This document shows, piece by piece, positions 1-8,602 of a stretch of 64,000 nt of DNA; positions within the stretch are counted from its first letter, which is position 1; every line of letters starts with the position of its first letter. Position numbers and translations under genes: made by a program. The notes beneath the pieces are model-generated. The model was not told the DNA's origin and did no database searches. It saw only the letters and a program-made list of their open reading frames with translations. Source of the stretch: JABDBE01 sp049585795 (lineage in GTDB: Bacteria > Acidobacteriota > Terriglobia > Terriglobales > Acidobacteriaceae); NCBI GenBank assembly GCA_049585795.1, contig JBAVAQ010000045.1, forward strand, positions 57,236 to 121,235, written 5' to 3'.

Positions 1-36
1 CGTATGCAAGTATTCGCGGCTCTGGCATCCCTGCCT

Positions 37-71
37 CCCACCCTTTCCGCAAAGAGCGCGGAAAGAGTGGG
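37..71. repeat. REP-like palindrome, family A copy 1
   Basis: Imperfect inverted repeat. The left arm is CCCAC, one mismatch, then CTTTCCGC; the right arm mirrors it as GCGGAAAG, one mismatch, GTGGG, around a loop of about 7 nt. The same layout (GC-rich outer stem, a single mismatch, CTTT-containing inner stem) recurs near 60.9 kb and 63.75 kb. It lies in gene-free DNA at the left edge. Confidence 0.6.
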
Positions 72-216
72 GCCCCCTCATTTTATAAGTGATTTAGAGT
101 TGGACTTTGATCGGTGAGCCAGCCGGCGGAGCTATGCTTTCGGGGAAGCGGGCGCGGTGCGAATCAATCAGTGGGGCGAGGCGAAGATCAAATTCCCGGC
201 GTCGACAGCATGAGTC

Positions 217-245
217 CCCACCTTTACAAAAAACGTAAAGGTGGG
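217..245. repeat. REP-like palindrome, family A variant
   Basis: Perfect 11-bp inverted repeat CCCACCTTTAC / GTAAAGGTGGG around a short A-rich loop, followed by CCAGCCAC. A near-identical copy with the same flank lies at 3384-3412. It is downstream of the minus-strand gene ending at 297, so it could also affect transcript ends, but no T-run follows. Confidence 0.65.
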
Positions 246-296
246 CCAGCCACGAGAATGCCGGAGTTACGAGCGTTTAAACGCGCCCAAACCGGG

Positions 297-935
297 CTAT
301 GGTTGATCCCCGGTGCTCTCCCGGACGGATGACGGAACCCCGGCTTTGCGGGCTTCTTCCTGCATGTCATCCATTTGCTGCTTGGCGTCATCGACGGCTT
401 TTTTCTTGTCCTCGATTTTTTTCTTGTAGTCCGCGTCTTCCTTGTCCCATTCGCCGGAATTGCGCAGGCGGTTGCCGGCGTCGGCGTACATCGCCGCCGC
501 GCGCAGCTGATATTCGCGTTGCTCGACGTCTAATTCACGCGAGAGCAGGTCCGTTTTGTCTTTCTGCGCGGCGAGCTTGTCCTTCCACGCGTCGTAGGTC
601 TTCTGCCGGTCTTCGGGCGATTGGCCGGGCTGGATTGCAGGCGCATTGGCATCGGCCTTCTTATCGGCGTCGGCTCCGCCATTGGCTGCGGTTTGCGATG
701 GATCGCTGGTATCGCTCGTCGAACCCGCTCCGCCCACTACGCTGAGCTTATCGTTCATCGGAAGATTATCGTTGTCGAACTGTTTGACCGGCGCGGTTTT
801 CTTTTCTTTGCGCTGGGCGCGGGCGTAGTCTCCCAACGATTGTGTGGGCGCGGTCGAGTCCTGGGCGCTGGCATAGGAAGCCATCATTCCCGCCAGAATT
901 ACTACGGCAATCCAAATATAGGTGACGCGTTTCAT
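297..935 (-). CDS. secreted coiled-coil protein of unknown function
   Basis: This 212-residue protein begins with a signal peptide (MKRVTYIWIAVVILAG..., cleavage probably after ASYASA near residue 24). The mature part is highly charged. It has a low-complexity stretch rich in Ala, Asp and Gly at about 60-105, then a Lys/Glu/Gln-rich region at about 105-195 with the pattern of a long coiled coil. GAGGA lies upstream of the ATG. I see no enzymatic motif. It is most likely periplasmic, perhaps structural or a binding partner. The gene is oriented with the PAS protein and prepilin peptidase upstream, but about 65 nt separate them, so operon membership is uncertain. I do not recognise the family beyond similarity in style to acidobacterial hypothetical proteins. 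Confidence 0.75.
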   Translation of the reverse strand: MKRVTYIWIAVVILAGMMASYASAQDSTAPTQSLGDYARAQRKEKKTAPVKQFDNDNLPMNDKLSVVGGAGSTSDTSDPSQTAANGGADADKKADANAPAIQPGQSPEDRQKTYDAWKDKLAAQKDKTDLLSRELDVEQREYQLRAAAMYADAGNRLRNSGEWDKEDADYKKKIEDKKKAVDDAKQQMDDMQEEARKAGVPSSVRESTGDQP

Positions 936-999
936 AGTTGTTTCATCCTCCGTGCCTCGGCCCGTTTGATCTTCACGGGCACTTCGGCGTTGATTGAAC

Positions 1000-1857
1000 T
1001 CAAGCTTTCGCAGCCTTCGCGGCTTTTCCGCCGGCGAGAAAACCGCCGATGGTGTGATCGAGATCTGTTGCTTCGGAAACGATGTCCACGGCCAACTGCC
1101 GCACCATGGTCGGATCGCTGCTCACGGCCAGCTGCTGCGCGTAACTCGAAATCGTGGCCACCGAATTCCGCAGCGCCAGCGCCATCTCAGCCGACATTTC
1201 TCCACGCAGCTCCTGCGATTTCCGAATCAGCGTAAACTCAGTTTTGTCGGTGAGCAGGCAAGCCGCACCCAAAGTCTCACCCGAGGGAGTGAATACCGGG
1301 GAGATCGTGATTTCGAGAATGCGCTGTTCCCCCGCGGGCGTGATGTAGTCCGCCTCCACCCTGCGTGATGCCCTCTGCTCCCGCAGACTGGCCTGCACCT
1401 CGGCCGCCAGCGATTCCCGTGTGCCTGCCATCGACGGGGAGTTCAGCGTCGCATCTCGAAATACTTCAGGGACGCTCAAGCCCACGGGCGAGGCGAATCC
1501 AAGAATGTCCTTGGCTGCGGAATTGGCGTTGCGGACCAAGCCGTGGGTGGTCAAGAAAAGCACTCCACTCGAAAGATTGGCCAGCACAGCCGCGCTGATG
1601 TTCTCCGATGTCTTGGCTCTGCGCCGCTCCACTTGCTGCGTGCTCAGTAATTCGTGTTTCTGTTGCTTCAGTTGCTGAATCACTGCGTTGTAAGTGCGCA
1701 GGTGAAACTGTTCGAGCTCGGGCGGGGAGTCAATCGCGAAAGAGTCCTCGATAAGGTGCCGCCGCATCCGCCGCAGCAATAGAGTCGCCACCCAGAAGCC
1801 AAAGCCGGTGGCGAAGAGCACGATCGCCATGCGAACCATGATGGGGTTGCTGAGCAT
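1000..1857 (-). CDS. membrane-anchored PAS-domain signalling protein (degenerate histidine kinase-like)
   Basis: About 285 residues. An N-terminal membrane segment (residues about 5-25) is followed by a coiled stretch (60-95) and one PAS domain (about 95-225, containing the PAS-like VLFLTTHGLVRNANSAAKDILGF). The C-terminal helical part (QELRGEMSAEMALALRNSVATI) resembles a HisKA dimerisation helix without an obvious phosphoacceptor His, and there is no ATPase domain. I chose the ATG at 1857 because the alternative upstream frame is only a shadow of the prepilin peptidase gene, whose TGA at 1860-1862 lies 2 bp upstream. That tight junction indicates translational coupling with the peptidase. 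Ligand and partner are unknown; a role in type IV pilus signalling is only suggested by context. Confidence 0.7.
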   Translation of the reverse strand: MLSNPIMVRMAIVLFATGFGFWVATLLLRRMRRHLIEDSFAIDSPPELEQFHLRTYNAVIQQLKQQKHELLSTQQVERRRAKTSENISAAVLANLSSGVLFLTTHGLVRNANSAAKDILGFASPVGLSVPEVFRDATLNSPSMAGTRESLAAEVQASLREQRASRRVEADYITPAGEQRILEITISPVFTPSGETLGAACLLTDKTEFTLIRKSQELRGEMSAEMALALRNSVATISSYAQQLAVSSDPTMVRQLAVDIVSEATDLDHTIGGFLAGGKAAKAAKA

Positions 1858-1859
1858 CC

Positions 1860-2780
1860 TCACAGCAACCTCCAGTACCAACGAAAAAACTGGTTGCCGA
1901 AGAACGAAGCAAGCATCGCCATGCTGCCCAGAAACACTCCAAACGGCATGGGAAACCGGCGCAGGGCAATGCTGGCCGACTCCCATCCATGACGCCGGGC
2001 CAGGCTTGCGGGCTCATGATGGCGGACCATGCGTCGCCGGGTGCGCTTGATCCAAACTGCCAGCACGGTCCATAGTCCCGCGAGCGATCCTACAATCGAC
2101 GCGCTGAACAGGGTGAAGATGGTCAACTGGACTCCGAGAAACGCACCCACCATCGCCATCAGCTTGACGTCGCCGAAGCCCATACCCTCGACGCCGCGAG
2201 CCCGCAGGTAAATCGCTCCCGCGCCGTAGATGAACGACGCTCCAACGGCCGCACCCATGAGCGCCTGCAATAACGAAAGCCAGGGGCTTGAAGCGCCCGC
2301 CGCGGGCTGGTAGATCACGCCGAACAACATCTTCGACAAAAGATCGTTTACTGGAACCACCAGGCTGAAGAGCAATCCGGCGACCACGCCCGGCAGCGTC
2401 AATTTGTCGGGCAAGAGCTGTGTTTCGGCGTCGGTGAAGATCAGGCCCACCAGCAGGAATCCAAACGTGCAGTACTTCAGCGTGGCCAGCGTCAGCCCGA
2501 AATACGCGTAGCAGGCTAGAAACAGCGCACCCGTGATCACTTCCACTAAAAGATAACGCGGGGAAATCGAAGTCTTGCAGTGGCGGCAGCGTCCCCGCAG
2601 AATCAGCCAGCTAAAAATCGGAATGTTGTCATAAAAGCGGATAGGCTGCGCGCACTTTGGGCACGCCGAGCCGGGACGAACCACCGACAAATCCCGTGGC
2701 AGACGATAGATGCACACATTCAGGAAGCTGCCAAAGGCCAGCCCCAGCGCGAAAATCGCCAATGCGTATGAAGCGTCCAA
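1860..2780 (-). CDS. pilD: prepilin peptidase (type 4 prepilin leader peptidase/N-methyltransferase)
   Basis: A 306-residue polytopic inner-membrane aspartic protease of the A24 family that cleaves prepilin leaders and methylates the new N-terminus. The N-terminal domain has the zinc-binding pairs C40xxC43 and C65xxC68. The two catalytic aspartates are visible in FTDAETQLLPD (D117) and GFGDVK (D204). At least six hydrophobic segments follow. The C-terminus extends beyond the usual end with a basic stretch and one more hydrophobic segment (about 270-300). The start appears to be TTG, with AAGGAG about 14 nt upstream. The gene is coupled to the PAS protein downstream. No pilin or secretion genes lie in the window, so its substrates are encoded elsewhere. 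Confidence 0.93.
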   Translation of the reverse strand: MDASYALAIFALGLAFGSFLNVCIYRLPRDLSVVRPGSACPKCAQPIRFYDNIPIFSWLILRGRCRHCKTSISPRYLLVEVITGALFLACYAYFGLTLATLKYCTFGFLLVGLIFTDAETQLLPDKLTLPGVVAGLLFSLVVPVNDLLSKMLFGVIYQPAAGASSPWLSLLQALMGAAVGASFIYGAGAIYLRARGVEGMGFGDVKLMAMVGAFLGVQLTIFTLFSASIVGSLAGLWTVLAVWIKRTRRRMVRHHEPASLARRHGWESASIALRRFPMPFGVFLGSMAMLASFFGNQFFRWYWRLL

Positions 2781-3017
2781 ACCCGTGCCTTACCACTCCT
2801 TGCCAGATTTAAGCTGGTTTTGCCTAGATTATACGGTGGCCCGGCGAGTACAGCCGAGGTACCAAAGGTACTGACCGGAAGGACGATGGAAACCCACGGG
2901 TGCGGAAGGAGCACAGAGACTAGTTGCCCGGCGGCCTGTGGATGAATACGGGCGAGAGCCAGTAACAACATGAAAACAAATTACTTATAGCCTACATGCC
3001 GGCAGCCTACCTCAAAA
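2781..3017. other. intergenic region
   Basis: About 240 bp between the prepilin peptidase start and a small minus-strand open frame. It should hold the peptidase promoter on the minus strand, but I see no convincing -35/-10 pair. No RNA gene or repeat recognised. Confidence 0.4.
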
Positions 3018-3353
3018 CTAATGGCCGACGTACATGGGATAAGCCGAAGCCGGTCCCACCGATGGATTCGCTCCGTTGGGATAAGAGCAGAAAACACCGG
3101 AATGAGTGGTGCAAAAATCGAATTGATAGATGATGGATTGGGCTCCGCCAGGATACGTCTGCTGAATGTTGTAGAGATATTCTTCCTGCGAATCGCCGCT
3201 GCTCATGAAGCCTTCGACCGAGATTGGACTTTGCCTGCTCGACGCCGGATTGCTCACAACCGCACCAATCGGTTTTCCGTTGACGTCGATGGGTTGAGCC
3301 GTAATGGCGCCGTGGATGATTGGACAAGAAGCCAGCTTTATCCCTGACTGCAA
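3018..3353 (-). CDS. hypothetical protein, start uncertain, possibly truncated
   Basis: A 111-codon frame ending in PASAYPMYVGH. Its composition (Ser, Gly, Pro, few charges, paired Cys in DFCTTHSGVFC) suggests a secreted protein or the C-terminal part of one. The only plausible start is TTG without a clear ribosome binding site. The frame stays open upstream for about 190 bp through a REP palindrome (3384-3412) without an ATG, so this may be a 3' remnant of a gene broken near the repeat. No family recognised. Confidence 0.35.
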   Translation of the reverse strand: MQSGIKLASCPIIHGAITAQPIDVNGKPIGAVVSNPASSRQSPISVEGFMSSGDSQEEYLYNIQQTYPGGAQSIIYQFDFCTTHSGVFCSYPNGANPSVGPASAYPMYVGH

Positions 3354-3383
3354 AGAGAAGCTGTGACACCCGACCTCGTCCTT

Positions 3384-3412
3384 CCCACCTTTACAACGAA
3401 CGTAAAGGTGGG
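3384..3412. repeat. REP-like palindrome, family A variant, second copy
   Basis: Perfect 11-bp arms CCCACCTTTAC / GTAAAGGTGGG around a 7-nt loop, followed by the same CCAGCCAC flank seen after the copy at 217-245. Only the loop differs between the two. It lies between a putative gene remnant and the promoter region of the large GloVer gene. Confidence 0.65.
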
Positions 3413-3574
3413 CCAGCCACCCGCTGAATCTTCGGCGTCCCGTCGGAACAATCTGGGAAACTGGAGCCGCATCTCGGGTGACAGCGAGATGTGCTATACT
3501 TCCCCCCCGTCGGCAGGATAGTAATCCCCGCAGCTTCGTTCCCCTAGGTCTTCTGCAATTGTGAGGTAACCCAC

Positions 3575-6106
3575 ATGAAAACGAAAGACCTGTGGTCTGA
3601 CGCGAGCAAGATTTTCGGAGTTCTCGCTCTGATCTTGATCTCGTCCATTAGCGTCCCGGCTCAGCAAGAAAAAATTCTCCACACGTTTATTGTTTCACCC
3701 CGTGGTGCGAATCCACAGGGTAATTTGACAGCGGACGTTGCAGGCAACTTATACGGCACGACACAGGACGGCGGAATCGGAAGCGGGTGCGCCCCCGATG
3801 GCTGCGGTACAGTTTTCAAGCTGACGCGGGCTTCCGATGGGAACTGGGTGCAGACTGTCCTGCACTATTTCGGGAGTTTTTCAGGTGACGGTGCTCAGCC
3901 CGCTGGCGGGGTGATCTTCGACGCTGCTGGGAACCTCTACGGGACGACGATTTCTGGCGGCTCCTCGGCCAGCAGCTGTGGCACAGTTTTTGAGCTTTCA
4001 CCTGGTGTCAGCGGGCGCTGGACCGAGTCGATTCTTTACAGCTTTGCGGGTGGGCCATACGGATGCGGACCAGCCACAGGTCTGGTCTTCGACCGGAGTG
4101 GTAACCTCTACGGACCTGCTGGCCAAACCGTTTTTGAACTTACCCCCAGTTCAACCGGCACCTGGACAGAAACAGTGCTCTACACCTTCAGCGGACAGAC
4201 AGACGGTGGCAGTCCTAACGCGGTGGTCCTTGATCAAGCCGGCAACGTATACGGCTCAGCCGTATATGGCGGCAACGTGAATTGTAATCCTTCGTACAAC
4301 GATCTGGGCTGCGGCGTTGTTTTTGAATTGATCCGTAGCGGGAATACGTGGAGCGAGAAGGTATTGCACACCTTCAATTTCAATGATGGAGCGTTCCCTC
4401 TCGGAAATCTAATTTTCGATGCAGAAGGCGGATTATTGGGAACCACGGCAAATGGCCCCGGAACAGCGTGTAACAGCTACGGCTGCGGGACGGTCTTTCG
4501 GCTGAGGCCAAGGTCGGATGGTAGCTGGGTTCATGCAATTATCCACAACTTTGAAGGCGGGAGGGACGGTGCCTCTCCTGCTGCTGGTCTCACCTTGGAG
4601 CAAGGTGTCTTTTTTGGGACTACACAATTTGGAGGTACCGGCACCGGGCAGGGCTTTGGCACAGTCTTTGAGCTGATTCCGCAACATCCGAAAACGTGGA
4701 CAGAGCACGCGATACATAGGTTTGCTGAAGGCGACGGGCCGGTGACAAATGTCATTTTCGATTCAACGGGTAACCTCTACGGCTCCCTTCCTTGGAGTCG
4801 TAATCCCTTTTGCAGTGCCATTGGGGGTACCTGTGGCGCAGTTTTCAAGATGACACAGAGCTCCGACCATCGATGGAAATCGATGCAGGTGTACGCGTTC
4901 AACGGTAGCCCCGTTGGTGCTATTCCGGAGGGCGGTTTAATCGCTGACGATTCCGGCAATTTCTATGGGACCGCATCGAACGGAGGCACCTATGAGAATG
5001 GCTCTGCCTTCGAGCTCACGCCCAAGACAGGCGGCGGCTGGAACATAATCGCTTTACATTCCTTTGCTCGCAACAACGATGGTAGTGAACCCGAGGCGGG
5101 CCTAATCTTCGACACCTCAGGCAATCTGTACGGTACAACAAGTGGTGGAATTGGATGCTACGGTGGTCCTTGCGGTACCGTCTTCCGGCTAAGCCCCTCT
5201 TCACGCGGCTGGAAAGAAACCGTGCTGTACCGGTTCAAGGGAGGCACGGACGGAAGTCTTCCGCTAGCCAGCGTGGTCTTGGACGAGAAAGGCAATATCT
5301 ATGGCACAACCGCGGAAGGCGGTAGCTCTGACTGCGGCGGGGGTTGTGGCACGGTCTTCAAGCTATCGCCCAACTCTGATGGAAGCTGGACAGAAACTCT
5401 AATTCACGTTTTTCATAATGAAACTGATGGACAAAGTCCACAAAGCTCCTTAGTTTTCGACGACGCTGGCAACCTGTACGGAACTACGGTAGTCGGCGGT
5501 GGCCTTCTATACGGAGCTGGCACAGTGTTTAAAATGACCACGAATTCCAATGGCGTGTGGAGTCTCGTAACGCTCTACACGTTTACTGGAAAACAAGACG
5601 GAGGCTTTCCCGTTGGCCTGACCTTGGGCACCGACGGTGACCTCTACGGAGTAACACGCGACGGCGGAAATTCAAAAAGCTGCGAGTATGCTTGCGGAAC
5701 GATCTTCCGATTGGCGCGGCGCGGTACAAGCTCTTGGACGGAGAAGGTCCTTCACAGTTTCCAGGGAGGCAATGATGGAGCTGGTCCCGTCGCACCTCCG
5801 ACGTTCGACTCCTACGGTAACTTGTACGGTACTACCACGACCGACGGGAATGAATTCGATTGCGGATCAGGCACGATCTACGAGCTCTCGTCCAGTTCAC
5901 ATGGGTGGACCGAGCGGGTACTACATAACTTTGGCAACTACTTTAACACCAGTGACGGTTCCTGCCCATGGGGCGGCGTGATCCTTGATGCATCCGGCAA
6001 CATTTTCGGTACAACCGCAGGAGGCGGCACTGACATCGTGGGTACCATCTTCGAAGTTTCTCCCGCAGGCGAACCTTCCTCTCCAGTGGATGCTGGGAAA
6101 CCTTGA
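3575..6106 (+). CDS. GloVer tandem-repeat secreted protein (large)
   Basis: An 843-residue exported protein with a signal peptide (hydrophobic core FGVLALILISSISV, cleavage near PAQQ about residue 30). The rest is about 15 imperfect repeats of roughly 50 residues. Each carries a version of DxxGNLYGTTxxGG, a CGTVFxL strand and a W(T/K)E(T/K)VLxxF strand. This is the repeat known as GloVer (TIGR03803 type) in Acidobacteria, probably forming beta-propeller-like blades. GAGGT precedes the ATG by 8 nt. Paired Cys residues in many repeats suggest disulfides outside the cytoplasm. Substrate or function is unknown. A second intact homologue (37484-38767) and a truncated one (60714-60887) occur in the window. 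Confidence 0.88.
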   Translation: MKTKDLWSDASKIFGVLALILISSISVPAQQEKILHTFIVSPRGANPQGNLTADVAGNLYGTTQDGGIGSGCAPDGCGTVFKLTRASDGNWVQTVLHYFGSFSGDGAQPAGGVIFDAAGNLYGTTISGGSSASSCGTVFELSPGVSGRWTESILYSFAGGPYGCGPATGLVFDRSGNLYGPAGQTVFELTPSSTGTWTETVLYTFSGQTDGGSPNAVVLDQAGNVYGSAVYGGNVNCNPSYNDLGCGVVFELIRSGNTWSEKVLHTFNFNDGAFPLGNLIFDAEGGLLGTTANGPGTACNSYGCGTVFRLRPRSDGSWVHAIIHNFEGGRDGASPAAGLTLEQGVFFGTTQFGGTGTGQGFGTVFELIPQHPKTWTEHAIHRFAEGDGPVTNVIFDSTGNLYGSLPWSRNPFCSAIGGTCGAVFKMTQSSDHRWKSMQVYAFNGSPVGAIPEGGLIADDSGNFYGTASNGGTYENGSAFELTPKTGGGWNIIALHSFARNNDGSEPEAGLIFDTSGNLYGTTSGGIGCYGGPCGTVFRLSPSSRGWKETVLYRFKGGTDGSLPLASVVLDEKGNIYGTTAEGGSSDCGGGCGTVFKLSPNSDGSWTETLIHVFHNETDGQSPQSSLVFDDAGNLYGTTVVGGGLLYGAGTVFKMTTNSNGVWSLVTLYTFTGKQDGGFPVGLTLGTDGDLYGVTRDGGNSKSCEYACGTIFRLARRGTSSWTEKVLHSFQGGNDGAGPVAPPTFDSYGNLYGTTTTDGNEFDCGSGTIYELSSSSHGWTERVLHNFGNYFNTSDGSCPWGGVILDASGNIFGTTAGGGTDIVGTIFEVSPAGEPSSPVDAGKP

Positions 6107-6226
6107 ATCGTCTTAGTCAGTGACGGTCACGGAGTCCTGTCCGCTAGGGACCGTTTCATGCCCCTGAAACTTACCAGGGTGGAGTGGGGAACCAACCCGT
6201 CTCCTCTCTCTAACCCCTTCGATCTA

Positions 6227-6255
6227 TTGACACTCATCCGGTACGCCCCTAGACT
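6227..6255 (+). promoter_or_regulatory. sigma-70-type promoter for nuoB
   Basis: A consensus -35 hexamer TTGACA (6227-6232), a 17-bp spacer and -10 TAGACT (6250-6255, 4 of 6 matches). The predicted transcript would start near 6262 and reach the nuoB ATG at 6299 after a leader of about 37 nt. Confidence 0.6.
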
Positions 6256-6298
6256 GAAGGGTGCTTCGACCCGACTATCCGGCCGACTGAGGAGCTCA

Positions 6299-6859
6299 AT
6301 GGCCTGGCTGCAAAATAAGTTCGAAAAGAATTTCCTGATCACCACGGTGGACTACGTCTTCAACTGGGCGCGCAAGTCGGCGGTATGGCCCATGACGTTT
6401 GGCTTGGCCTGCTGCGCGATAGAAATGATTGCGTCTTCGACGGCGCGCTTTGACATTGCGCGATTCGGTTCGGAAGTGTTTCGTCCCAGCCCGCGGCAGA
6501 GCGATCTGATGATCGTGGCCGGGACCGTGACCCTGAAAATGGCGCCGGTAGTGAAGCGCATTTACGACCAGATGCCCGATCCCAAGTGGGTGATCTCCAT
6601 GGGCGCATGTTCCTCGGTGGGTGGGCCGTTCAATACTTATGCAGTGTTGCAGGGCGTGGACAAAATCGTACCTACAGATGTTTACGTGATCGGATGCCCA
6701 CCGCGCCCGGAGAATCTGTTTTACGCGCTGCTCAAGCTGCAGGACAAGATTGATCAGATGACTCTGGCCAAGAAGCCCACTGAGGTTCGACTGGATCCGA
6801 ATATGGTCGAGAATTTCAAGCGGCAGGTCATGATCGCGCAAACGCTGCAGCCGAAATAG
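6299..6859 (+). CDS. nuoB: NADH-quinone oxidoreductase subunit B
   Basis: A 186-residue complex I subunit that binds the terminal iron-sulfur cluster N2 in the connecting arm at the quinone site. The four cluster ligands are present: the tandem C38-C39 in GLACCAIEM, C104 in MGACSSVGGPF and C133 in IGCPPRPE. Length matches the family. The frame is open further upstream, but the ATG at 6299 is preceded by GGAG and begins a canonical N-terminus, so the longer frame is rejected. The odd point is context: no other nuo gene is near. It has its own promoter and is followed only by a Rieske ferredoxin gene. It may serve an incomplete or duplicated complex I, or the nuo genes may be dispersed in this genome. 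Confidence 0.93.
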   Translation: MAWLQNKFEKNFLITTVDYVFNWARKSAVWPMTFGLACCAIEMIASSTARFDIARFGSEVFRPSPRQSDLMIVAGTVTLKMAPVVKRIYDQMPDPKWVISMGACSSVGGPFNTYAVLQGVDKIVPTDVYVIGCPPRPENLFYALLKLQDKIDQMTLAKKPTEVRLDPNMVENFKRQVMIAQTLQPK

Positions 6860-6925
6860 CTGTCAGCTTTCAGCCGTCAGCACTCGGTGAATCCGCCTGA
6901 CTGAATGCTGAGTGCTGAATGCTCA
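6860..6925. repeat. heptad-periodic inverted repeat covering the Rieske start codon
   Basis: The left arm repeats TCAGCNN about three times with a 7-nt period; the right arm repeats its complement CTGANTG about three times. The two arms can pair into a long imperfect hairpin with a loop of about 17 nt. The ATG of the Rieske gene (6919-6921) is part of the right arm, so it could be sequestered in the transcript. Similar 7-nt periodic tracts lie near 8.5, 18.15, 21.83 and 49.83 kb. Confidence 0.6.
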
Positions 6926-7221
6926 CTAAGGTCACCACCCAATTTGAACTTCCTCCTGAAGGCGAAGCCAGGGAATTTCCTTGCGGCGACAAAATGATCT
7001 GCGTCGCCAATGTAAATGGGACGATCTCGGCGATGGATAACGTTTGCCTGCATCGCGGCGGTCCGCTGGGGCAGGGTGTGATTGAAGGGGACAAACTGGT
7101 CTGCCCGTGGCATGGCTGGCTGTGGAATCCGAAAACGGGCGAGGCCGCGCACAATCCAGGCGTGAAGGTTGCCGTCTATCCAATCAAGGTGGAAGGCGAC
7201 GATGTGATGGTTGAGTTGTAG
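6919..7221 (+). CDS. Rieske-type [2Fe-2S] ferredoxin
   Basis: A 100-residue single-domain soluble Rieske protein. The two cluster-binding boxes are C43-L-H45 (CLHRGGPLG) and C62-PW-H65 (CPWHGW), spaced as in ferredoxin components of dioxygenases and NirD-like proteins. There is no signal peptide or membrane anchor, so it is a cytoplasmic electron carrier rather than part of a bc complex. The start lies inside a heptad repeat and has no proper ribosome binding site, so the exact N-terminus is uncertain. The stop is 3 bp from that of the convergent DUF1501 gene. Its electron partner is unknown; co-transcription with nuoB is possible. Confidence 0.88.
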   Translation: MLTKVTTQFELPPEGEAREFPCGDKMICVANVNGTISAMDNVCLHRGGPLGQGVIEGDKLVCPWHGWLWNPKTGEAAHNPGVKVAVYPIKVEGDDVMVEL

Positions 7222-7224
7222 TTC

Positions 7225-8469
7225 TTACCCCAAATACTTCAAAAACTTTCCTGGTTGATTTTCGAAGCCGGGGAAAACCTGATTGAGATCTTTGTTTCCA
7301 AGATGCTTGTACACGGCTTCTCCCAGGACCTGGCGGAAATCCGTGGTGACCGCCAAATCGCGGCCTTCGTAGAGCTGCGACTGATCGAGACCGGGCCAAC
7401 GTCCATAGACTTTGCCGCCTTTCACTGGCCCACCCATTACGAACATCACGTTGGCGTGGCCGTGGTCGGTGCCGCGGTTTCCGTTTTCGCGGGCGGTGCG
7501 GCCGAACTCGGACATGGTCACGACCACTGTGTCTTCGGCGAGATCGCCGAGATCAGTCCAGAATGCGGCTATGGATTGCGAGAACTCGTGGAGAACGTTG
7601 GCAATCTGCCCTTGTGTGCTGCCTTCATTGACGTGATGGTCCCAGCCGCCGATGTCAGCGAACGCGACTTGAACGCCAAGATTCGCCTTGATCAGTTGAG
7701 CGAGTTGCTTGAGGCTGTCGCCGAATCGTCCGTTGGGATAGTCGGCCCCGGCGGCGGGCTTGTATTTAGCGGGGTCGGCGGATCTCAGCATTTTTACTGC
7801 ATCAAAAGTTTCCTGCCCGGTGCCCTGCAGCACGGTATCGACGGAGTGCTCGTACATGGCTTCGAACGTATTGGCGTTGGGCGTGGCTTTGGGATTGTTT
7901 CCGCCGACACCGAAATCGTTGATGTTGTTGATGGCGACGGCGGGTTCGTTGCCAGAAAGAATTCGCGGCAGGGACGGTCCCATGGCGATGGCGCGAAAAG
8001 CGTCCGCCGCTGCGGGCTGAGGCAGAGAATGCAGCGAGCGGTTCAGCCAGCCGTCTTCGGTCGCTTTTACGCCCGGCGTGCCGGATTCCATGAAATCCTG
8101 GGCGTCGAAGTGTGAGCGCGTCGGGTCGGGTGAACCGGCGGCGTGCACGATGGCCAGATGACGCTGCTTCCAGAGCGGCTGAAAAGGCGCGAGCGAAGGG
8201 TGAAGACCGAAGAATCCGTCGAGATCGAGAACCGCGTTGCGGGGAATATTGATGGATGGCCGCATGGCATAGTAGTCGCGTTCGTGGTGAGGCACGACGA
8301 TGTTGAGGCCGTCGGCCGCCCCGCGCTGAAAGATCACGACCAGGCGCTTGTTCTTCGCGCCGAGCGATTCGGTTGCGTACGCAGCCCGAGTTAAGAATGC
8401 TGGAATGGCTGCCATGCCGATGACCGCCAGGCTGCCGTTTCTAAGAAATATCCGCCTTGTGATTGACAT
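7225..8469 (-). CDS. DUF1501 family protein, Tat-exported
   Basis: 414 residues starting with a twin-arginine signal (ITRRIFLRNGSLAVIGM, cleavage after RAAYA). The mature protein is of the DUF1501 family, which shares the alkaline-phosphatase/sulfatase-like fold. Seen motifs include FQRGAADGLNIVVP near the N-terminus, GGWDHHVNEG in the middle and the family-typical SEFGRTARENGNRGTDHGHAN toward the C-terminus. Such proteins are nearly always encoded next to a DUF1800 gene, as here (upstream on the same strand, separated by 133 bp of heptad repeats). The true activity is unknown; an exported hydrolase or metal-binding role is inferred. All key His/Asp residues seem intact. Confidence 0.9.
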   Translation of the reverse strand: MSITRRIFLRNGSLAVIGMAAIPAFLTRAAYATESLGAKNKRLVVIFQRGAADGLNIVVPHHERDYYAMRPSINIPRNAVLDLDGFFGLHPSLAPFQPLWKQRHLAIVHAAGSPDPTRSHFDAQDFMESGTPGVKATEDGWLNRSLHSLPQPAAADAFRAIAMGPSLPRILSGNEPAVAINNINDFGVGGNNPKATPNANTFEAMYEHSVDTVLQGTGQETFDAVKMLRSADPAKYKPAAGADYPNGRFGDSLKQLAQLIKANLGVQVAFADIGGWDHHVNEGSTQGQIANVLHEFSQSIAAFWTDLGDLAEDTVVVTMSEFGRTARENGNRGTDHGHANVMFVMGGPVKGGKVYGRWPGLDQSQLYEGRDLAVTTDFRQVLGEAVYKHLGNKDLNQVFPGFENQPGKFLKYLG

Positions 8470-8602
8470 AAACAGCTCCTGGCTCCTAGCTCCTAGCTTC
8501 TGGCTTTTAGTTCTTCAGGCGACGCCGCGCCCGCATTCGCCATTTCCGGTTCCGGCACGTTTCCAGGAACCCAGTTCCGAGCTCTTAGTTCTCGGTTCTC
8601 AG
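8470..8602. repeat. two heptad-periodic tracts between the DUF1501 and DUF1800 genes
   Basis: Adjacent tracts with a 7-nt period: GCTCCTA-like units (about 8475-8515) and GTTCTCA-like units (about 8565-8602). The first begins right at the start codon of the DUF1501 gene and the second ends at the DUF1800 stop codon, so nearly the whole intergenic spacer consists of this material. Confidence 0.5.
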
